From NCBI GenBank assembly GCA_963678675.1, contig OY783200.1:3918501-3982500 (forward strand): DNA of 64,000 bases, given 5' to 3'. The position numbers and the translations under genes are program-made. The stretch is from Xiphydria camelus. Taxonomy: Eukaryota > Arthropoda > Insecta > Hymenoptera > Xiphydriidae. Below are positions 57,401-64,000 of the stretch, piece by piece (positions within the stretch are counted from its first letter, which is position 1; the number at the start of each line of letters is the position of its first letter). Under the pieces are notes generated by a model. The model saw only the letters and a list, made by a program, of their open reading frames with translations, ran no database searches and had not been told where the DNA came from.

Positions 57401-60400
57401 GCGGGCGAGGGGTACCCCTGCTCCAGCGGCTCCCGGTAATCGAATTAGCGACCCCTTGTCCGAGTGTGATTGCTTCGGGTCTTCGGGGGATCAAGCTCCG
57501 TTTGGGATGTAACCGGCGCCGCTTGCAACGGTGTGATCTCATGCGTAATTGACGAGTGAAAATTTGGATGAAACGCGCTCCGCGTCCGGAATGGAGGGGT
57601 TGCGAAACCGCGCTCCAGGGCGGCGGGGTTATTTTAAAACCGCGGTGCATATGGCGCTGCGGCCGAGTGTCGCGCTTCCCGGTTGGCCCGTTCGATTATA
57701 CGCGCGCACATGCGTGGGAGGCGCTAATTGGTCGAAGCGCCGCGCCGCGGCGGAGGATGCAAATTGGGTCCGCGAGATCGGTTCGGCTCGCGCAGCGTAA
57801 GACACGCGATTTTGGAGAAACTATGTATAATATATGTGGCGAAGGAGGATCGGGAATCCCAGTCAAACGTGTAATGATGTAAATTTTGCAGCAATTTTAC
57901 GAAAACCTGGATCGCGGCGTGGAGAGACTGTATGTTTTATGAGCCCTTTTTTGGCACCGCTATTTGTGTAATCGAATGATGAAATTCGGTATTCTTACTA
58001 ATTTTCTTATATGGCGCAGATTCGAGACATTTAGACAAAATTATTTATCCCGTATTTTTGAATTTCTGATTTTCGGTTTTATTTAAAGATGCAGCTATTA
58101 TATTATAATCTTATAAGATTATCTCTCTCTCGATCTCATTACTTGTCACAAGTAGGTACGTCTTTCTTGCTTTCCGATGACGTCATAATCTTGTAGAAAC
58201 GAGCTTTGTGCTTAATTACTTTTTTGAACATTTCATTTTTTGCGTGAAATCGAATACTTATGCGTACAGATGACAAATTGAATTCGAAAATAAGAACATT
58301 TTTTTCATGCAAATACCGAGTGTGACATATGTTTCGGAAATAATAACTAAATTTGACACGTCACTGTGAATCAGTGAGATAAATTTTCCGTAAATTTGTC
58401 GTCTCAGTTGTATTTTAATCGTGCCATATTACGACCTAAATATGACATATTCATTTGCAATTTAAACTTACATATCAGACAAACACTGTTTCTGTTAAAA
58501 TTTGACGTAAAAATTAAGAAAATTCAAAGCAGCTTCAAGCAGTCTAACTGTAATGTGTGTGGTACATGTACATCTTTCTCTTAAACATTGCCAAATGGTT
58601 TTCCCGAATTTCAACCTTCCAAAATTCCGCGCCAGAAGCAGGAAGCGGAAAGTCAGGCGGGTCTTGAGAAAAGGAGTCCGAAGCGCTCGACGAGGGATGC
58701 GAGTTTCCCGAGAGTCGAGGTGACTAACGATCCCTTATAAGACTCCGGTAGCTTCACCACTTTACTAAATTATATAAATCACGGCCCCCCTTCGTCAAGG
58801 GCTCTACCCGAGGTGCTTAATCCCGCACCCCTCCAGCTCGCCCTACCCCCACCCGTTGGTCCTCCCTCACCTCGGCCGACTGTTTAAGACTTGTACCGTA
58901 GTTACTTTACATTAAGCACCCATTAATTAAATCATATACCGGTTAATTATCTAAGTATGTCTTTAGCCGGGAGGCACGCCCGCGGCGTCCCTCCGCAAAC
59001 CGAACGAACTTAATCGGGACTTTTTGAGTTTGTCGAAGGACGCCGCGCGTCTTTCAGTGAGACGCCTCGTTGCTTCGCGATGCTCCGAAAAACGATTTGG
59101 GTGTGTTATTGTCTTCACCTCTTTTTCAAAATTAACTTCTAACTCAGTAAGCAGTAAGTAACAGTTACATAGCGATTATATTATAATTTCCGTATTAATT
59201 AAATAACGTTTTTTGTATAATGCGCATATTATGCAACTGTTATACCTAATAAGTAACAGTTATACATGTAGCGGTTATATTGCAATTTCCGCATCACTTA
59301 TATACGTGATGTTCTCAAACCTCTGACCCAGAGGAAAACCCTATGTTCATTAAAAAATTACGGACATAATGCAATTGGTTTTATTGAAATCCGTTAAGAA
59401 TTTACGGAGAAATTAATTATTAAAAAGTGATTAATATCTTGAATTTATTAGGCATCGATGACGTCATATCAAGGCTCATGAAGATAATCGCAATTGCTGT
59501 CGTTATTATAAACATTACCTTCGTGAGCCTTGATATGACGTCATCAGTGCCGAATAAATTCAAAATAGTAATTACTTTTTAATAATTAATTTCTCCGTAA
59601 ATTCTTAACGGATTTCAATAAGATTAATTATATCATGTCCGTAATTTTTTAATGAACGTAGGGTTTTCCTGTCAGAGGTTTGAGAACACCCGGTATAACA
59701 GGCATGTTATGTAACTGTTATGCAGTTGATAAGTAACAGTTACATAGCGATTATATTACAATTTTTGCATCAATTATATAATATTTGGATAACGTGCATG
59801 TCACAGTTAATACGGAAACTGTAACACATATAACCACTATGTATTATATTATAACCATCACTTTTTCTGTTTACTGAGAACTTGAGATACCGAAGCATAA
59901 AGCGACGAAGGTTTTTATATAACTAATTAAATTTCAAACAAATGTGAAGTTATACTTTGGGGGTCTTTGTAACTTTCAAGCAGTTCTTAAAAGATTTTCA
60001 AATTTATACCCACAGTCGTTCCTCGCCATCAAAGTTCGCGCTCGCTCGCGCTAATGTCACCCAATCGTGAGAGCCGCGCGCCGCGCGATTTGAATAGAAT
60101 ACTCGTAAGGGGATGAGATTTATGGTGATGATCGCACGGCGGGCCGAGAGAGAAACGAACCGTGAACAGATCCGAACGATCGGGTTCAAAGTCATCTGCG
60201 GTTATCCCGAGCGAGGATATTAATCACGGTTCGTCTAATTTCTCTTTCTCGCCAAGATCTCGGATCGATCTCGTCGTCGCTCGCGGAGATGACGCAGAAA
60301 GAGTAGGTCTTCATGGCAAACGTGATTTGTAAGAGCGCGGGAAAAAATATTTTAGAATTTTATTTTTATTTTTCTCTCAAATATTTTTCTTACATCTATG

Positions 60401-63294
60401 TAGATCTAAATTTTGGAACAGATTGTTCTCTAACGAGGTCTAAGCAGATCTCACTATAGTCGCGGAGCTGGCGTCCAAAATGTGCAAGAGTTTTCTCAAA
60501 GCTGATTTTTTGAGATTAGGTTACTTTTTAGTGATGGAAAGTAACTGTAGAGTCAGCACTTCCGGTACCGGGACACCTGGCGCTGGGACGCTCGCAGAGG
60601 TGTAATATTAATTAACGTCTCTCTAAACTGTTTTCTCAAAGCTCAACTTTTATAGAAAACGAGCAAATATAATCTTTGTCATTCAGTGTCAAATACTCGA
60701 TTTCATGGGCGTCCTCGACGCATGTGAAATCATCTTTCACACACCAATTCGTGAAAAGTTGCGCAGTGCGTGAAATCGTCGACCTCGTATTTGCCACTTA
60801 TTGTTAGTGACAAAAAATAGAATTCGTTATTCGATTGTTTCGCGCCGTTGTAACGAGTGTGATTGCCGTACTCGCTTCGCTTGTGCAGCAAATTTCACAC
60901 TCGTTAGAAGCAGCGCTTCACGCCCTAATAATGAAAATAACTGATAAAGCAAGAATCCAGCAGTCAGACAGCAAAATATAGGGACACGTGGTGTCAGCGC
61001 TACTTCATACCTATTAAAAAAACGACGCGTGTCAAAGTGATTTCTCAAGGCTGAAATTCTCCAAAACATTAATTAAAACTACAAAGTTAATAAAGGAGAC
61101 AGTCGGACTCATTTATGATAGGACCACGTCAGTCAGCAGTCGATAGATGTGAGAACGGTAACTGCGCGCTTTAGTACGCCTTTTCTCAATACATATCATT
61201 TATTTTATAACTCAATGGAATGTGGGTCTCTGTAGGCATATATACCTACAAGAGTAATCACGGCTGCTAACTTCTCCATTTTTAATCCTGAAAACGATCT
61301 AAGCGGCTTAATACGTAGAGTATATTTTATAATTCAAGAGTCTCTTAGTGTCGATACTTGCGCATATACACTCATGCGAATAAGGCTTCTACGAGATCAA
61401 GAAATCGAGATTTGTGCAGAGGTATATTAGAGTATTGCGCTCTAGAAGAAGACCATATCGATTGTTCGTCGTCTTCGTAGTTATTAAAGCTTGCCAAATT
61501 AACGCAAAATATATTCCATTCTTCGAAGAAATCTTCGAGGAATCATACGATACGCTTGTTATACGGAGTACTAATCAAATACGCAATGTATCAGGATTTG
61601 TTTTACTAATTTCCTACTTTTGAATTATTCACCGTACAACGTTTCATCTTGTATACAACTTAACGAAAGGTATATTACCACTTCGAAGTTAGTATTACCA
61701 AGATTTAATTTCAAAAAAGTTCAGGTACAAGGGGTTACCGACTGAACCATGTGGCCAGCACGCTCAGTGGTCTTCCGTGAGAGTCGAGCAGTTGCACTCT
61801 TATACAGGAACTCGTGTCGGTCCACTAGCGAGAGCCGAGAGGGAGCGGCGCCATCTAGTATCGGGCCGCCATAGTTTAACAAGTCTTCGAGAATATTTCG
61901 AAGTTTTGTTACTTTAATTCCATGTTAACACGTCAGCACTCGCGCTCCCGTCCCACCGTTCTTTACTCGCGTGATGAGAGATTCTATCACGGCTGCGCGC
62001 TTAACGTATTTAACGCGTAAATCTTAGTGTTAGTTGGCGCGCGAGGAAAATTATTGTAAAATTTTTATATAGATATTTTTTTAATGCATAAAATGGACTG
62101 GGCATGTTTTTTTATTTCAAAAGTTAAAAAAATAAATTTTAAGAATTCCAAATTAAGTGATTTATTATGCTCTTTTCCTCATAAATTATTTAACGTGTTC
62201 AACACATTATAAAAGCGCTGACGCCACGTGTCCCTATATTTTGCTGTCTGACTGTTGGATTCTTGTTTTATATTATATTTACACGTTTTTTATAAATGTT
62301 GAGCTTTGAGAAATCAGTTTAGAGACGTTAATTAATAGTACACCTTTGCGAGCGTCCCAGCGTCAGGTGTCCCGGTATCGGAAGTGCTAACTCTACAGTT
62401 ACTTTCCATCGCTAAAAAGTAACCTAATCTCAAAAAATTAGCTTTGAGAAAATTCTCGCACATTTTGGACGCCAGCTCTTGGACTATTAGATCTGAATAA
62501 TATTTACTAGATTTGATTAGATTTAATATTACATTCGATCGTTTGTTTTAACGAGTTCTATTTACGGAGATTAGAATAAATGGTCAAATGTAATATTAGA
62601 TCTACTCGGATCTAGCAAGCTCTGTTCAGATCTAGCAAGACCTGCTTAGATCTCGTTAGAGCAATCTGTTCCAAAATAGATCTAGTTAGTTACGCGACGC
62701 CAACATCCGAGAAAAAATATTTTAGATCCAATGTGAGTCAATTTGATCTGATGAGATCTAAAGTATTTTTTCTTGGGAGTTATCATCGCGTAACCATTAT
62801 GAATTCCGTTCACCAAATTCTTAGGACTCTTTGATATCTGGACAGGTAATGAGAATTCGTTCATTTCTTTCTAAAAATCCGGAAAGAAATGAGTGTTTCG
62901 TGTCGTATTTATGAAGCTACACCGCTTCTGTGTGGGGCAAATATTCAAAATATGTCGAATCAAAAATAGCAATGAAAAACATTCCTTCGTTTCTCACCGA
63001 AAACGAAGGTCATAAGGACCAATTGCAACCTACCACCGAGTTCCCTTCTTCCTCCAGGCACGACCTGCCGCAGCGGCGGCAACGGCGGCACCGGGAAGCA
63101 GCGTCGCTCGCGCACGAACTTCACCCTGGAGCAGCTGGCCGAGCTGGAGAGGCTCTTCGACGAGACCCACTACCCGGACGCTTTCATGCGCGAGGAGCTG
63201 AGCCAGCGCCTGGGTCTGAGCGAAGCGCGAGTTCAGGTCTGGTTCCAGAACCGTCGTGCCAAGTGTCGCAAGCACGAAAGTCAGCTGCACAAGG
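48401..63294 (+). CDS. Shox: Short stature homeobox transcription factor (Shox orthologue), 3' end outside window
   Basis: Three exons join in phase: 48401-48557, 52042-52389 and 63058-63294 (each in phase 1). The first residues, [13 protein letters not shown], match the conserved N-terminus of SHOX proteins (MEELTAFVSKSFD), which fixes the start. Exon 2 is serine/proline-rich linker. Exon 3 encodes the homeodomain at about residues 183-242 ([44 protein letters not shown]) with glutamine at homeodomain position 50, identical to SHOX over most of its length. It is a nuclear DNA-binding factor used in animal development, including limb and neural patterning. The frame continues past the donor GTAAGC at 63295; the C-terminal part (an OAR motif is usual) lies beyond the window. 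The exon 1 donor could also be at 48548 (G|GTGGTT), which stays in frame; GTACGT at 48558 looks better. Confidence 0.92.
48707..49482. mobile_element. piggyBac-like non-autonomous element in Shox intron 1
   Basis: Flanked by TTAA (48703-48706 and 49483-49486). The inverted ends are CCCTTTCAGTGCCGGACG and CCCTTTTAGTGCCGAGCG. It carries the nested palindromic MITE at 48816-48971. No transposase frame is present. Confidence 0.8.
48816..48971. mobile_element. Palindromic MITE nested in the piggyBac-like element
   Basis: Inverted copy of 42057-42212, with the central AGCAAGAATTCTTGCT palindrome and the AACTAGAAA / TTTTCTAGTTG ends. Confidence 0.6.
49510..50700. repeat. Pyrimidine-rich degenerate tandem repeat in Shox intron 1
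   Basis: About eight units of roughly 150 bp sharing GCTTCTTCGGGGTCTT, GTTCTCTTCTC, GGAATTCTTCTTG and CTTCCGG blocks. Reading frames across it are repeat artefacts. Confidence 0.65.
51353..51511. repeat. Near-perfect fold-back hairpin in Shox intron 1
   Basis: Arms of about 66 bp starting ATCGATACCTTACTTTGAAA differ by about one base and are separated by a loop of about 30 nt. It may be a recent fold-back element or a small-RNA precursor. Confidence 0.8.
52801..53305. mobile_element. Tc1/mariner-like MITE with TA flanks
   Basis: The left CACTGCTCCAAATTAGAGGT and the inverted right CAGTGATCCAAATTAGAGGT ends are each bordered by TA, as expected for Tc1/mariner target duplication. A second internal inverted repeat (TTCTTATTTGC near CGTCGATAT) is present. 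About 505 bp, non-coding. Confidence 0.75.
54000..54800. repeat. TTC/TCT low-complexity stretch in Shox intron 2
   Basis: Pyrimidine-rich sequence with repeated TTCTTCTTC runs and a recurring GATTCATTTGATTT-like phrase. No coding signal. Confidence 0.6.
55840..56590. repeat. Second array of the 290-bp satellite
   Basis: Three units homologous to 16590-17530, with TCTATCATTTTCAAAA, TGGAATTCAATCCTAGACC and GGAACACCGAAATA blocks. It lies in Shox intron 2. Confidence 0.65.
56631..56890. mobile_element. Small TIR element in Shox intron 2
   Basis: Ends TCTGTGGCTTGGTTCTAAAA and, inverted, TCTGTAGCTTGGTTCTAAAA, both continuing GGGCC. The 260-bp interior is non-coding. Confidence 0.75.
57998..58205. 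repeat. Dispersed repeat, inverted partner of 18905-19075
   Basis: Read on the minus strand it shares GACGTCATCGGAAAG and ACGGGATAAATAATTTTGTC with the copy in gene B. Confidence 0.55.
59150..59850. repeat. Tandem repeat with AAGTAACAGTTACATAGCG units
   Basis: Units of about 110 bp with GTAACAGTTACATAGCGATT, TATTATAATTTCCG and CATATTATGCAACTGTTAT blocks, interrupted by the fold-back element at 59311-59687. Confidence 0.6.
59311..59687. mobile_element. Fold-back element with arms of about 170 bp
   Basis: Starts GTTCTCAAACCTCTGAC and ends with its inverted copy. The arms are highly similar down to a loop of about 35 nt and each carries ATGACGTCATATCAAGGCTC near the loop. Inserted in the 110-bp array. 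No coding capacity. Confidence 0.8.
60674..60943. mobile_element. Short dispersed element nested in the large inverted repeat
   Basis: Homologous to 11190-11473. The matching position in the right arm (near 62265-62290, inverted) lacks it and reads AAATATAATATAAAACAAG, so its limits are defined by an empty site. Confidence 0.75.
61760..61880. repeat. Degenerate copy of the TATA-bearing dispersed repeat
   Basis: Keeps GCAGTTGCACTCTTATA, CTCGTGTCGG, CACTAGCGAGAGCCGAGAG and GGCGCCATCTAG in order, as at 1430-1680. Confidence 0.55.
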
Positions 63295-63399
63295 GTAAGC
63301 TGCTAATCAGCATCGTCGAATTCGGGAACAAAGTTGACGCTGCAGTCGTCCGAGCGCGTCGTCCTAATGGACAAATTTCTCTAACTTTCTGAAAAACTC

Positions 63400-63890
63400 T
63401 AGAGATATTTGGACTTTTTTTCTGACTTTATGCAGTAATTGGAACATATTTTGATATCTTCAGGAAAGTATCAGAATTTGCCAGAGAAAGTCAGGGAAAT
63501 GTCCAAAAATATCCATTTTTCTTTCATGTATTATATCAAAACTTTTCTCTAAGCAAATTCTGGCAAGCTTGGACAAATATCTGATAGGTACATTCTGAAA
63601 AATTTCTCATCAGCTTTGAAAATTTATAATTTCTGTAAAAATGCACATTTGTAGAACCTTTCAGAAATTTTGCAGAATTTGATGTTTCCAGGTATTTGCA
63701 AGTGTCCATCAGACTTTTCCAGAAAAGTTTTTACGCACGAAAGAAAAATGGACATTTCTGGACATTTTTCCGACATTTCCTGGAAATGTTCGAATTGCTA
63801 CAAGAAGTCAGAAAAAGTCAGTTTTTCAGAAATTTGCCAGATAAATTTTTCCATCGGGTTTCACAAGGGAAGTCCTCTTCTCGTTCCAAA
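63400..63890. repeat. Degenerate repeat after the homeodomain exon
   Basis: Same family as 11490-12350 and 29449-29820: TTTTTACGCACGAAAGAAAA, CTGGAAATGTTCGAATTGCT and a terminal AAATTTTTCCATCGGGT. Confidence 0.55.
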
Positions 63891-64000
63891 ATCCTAGTCG
63901 AATAAGAAACGAAATACACGCGTTTGAAACCACGAAGACTTTGTCGCCCGTGCGAGAAAAAACCCCAGAACTCAGTCCTCCTTCCTTCCACGAAGGAGTC

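Larger units (their letters stand above)
60340..62776. mobile_element. Large inverted-repeat element, about 2.4 kb, in Shox intron 2
   Basis: Ends GGGAAAAAATATTTTAGA and, inverted, CCAAGAAAAAATACTTTAGA. Long arms match at GCTGGCGTCCAAAATGTGC, GTAACTGTAGAG and GTCAGACAGCAAAATATAGG over some 600 bp. The left arm holds the insertion 60674-60943. The centre holds a degraded copy of the TATA-bearing repeat at 61760-61880. No transposase is recognised. Confidence 0.65.

Overview
This is a stretch of an animal nuclear genome, almost certainly an insect. The recognisable genes have introns, GC-rich exons and GT-AG junctions, and their best fits are insect families: two alpha2-delta calcium-channel subunits, rolling stone, a ZXD-type zinc-finger protein, a Methuselah-like receptor fragment and a Shox homeobox gene. 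The many TIR elements opening with an ACAGGGTG-like motif, the CT microsatellites and the GC-rich exons in an AT-rich background suggest Hymenoptera. That last step is an impression only.

Layout. Positions 1-9671 (minus strand) hold most of one alpha2-delta gene, gene A, whose 3' end runs off the left edge. About 1.2 kb upstream begins a second, apparently complete alpha2-delta gene on the same strand (gene B, 10835-23720, 12 coding exons, 1,211 codons). Both encode a signal peptide, VWA_N, a VWA domain with an intact MIDAS motif and a Cache domain. Gene B also encodes the cysteine-rich C-terminal part with a hydrophobic tail. Positions 27751-28846 (plus strand) hold a rolling stone-like membrane protein. 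Positions 32506-36875 (minus) hold a two-exon ZXD-type zinc-finger gene. Positions 39574-42813 (minus) hold two coding remnants broken by in-frame stops: an LRR exon and the last exon of a Methuselah-type receptor. Next to them is a 339-residue cysteine-rich protein of unknown function (43678-44697, minus). From 48401 to beyond the right edge (plus) lies a Shox orthologue. It is recognised by its N-terminal exon and its homeodomain exon, which are separated by large introns full of repeats.

The genes do not form an operon-like unit. The two alpha2-delta genes are tandem paralogues that probably serve the same class of voltage-gated calcium channel. The other genes look like unrelated neighbours.

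Most of the non-coding sequence is repetitive: tandem arrays of 120-290 bp units inside introns, about a dozen small non-autonomous TIR elements (two flanked by TTAA like piggyBac relatives, one flanked by TA like Tc1/mariner), near-perfect fold-back hairpins, and a scattered palindromic unit of about 130 bp. I see no CRISPR array, rRNA or convincing tRNA gene. I found no clearly new multi-gene system. The most notable points are the tandem calcium-channel subunits with a possible cassette exon, the two single-stop gene remnants, the nested transposon with an internal empty-site proof, and the scattered palindromic units.
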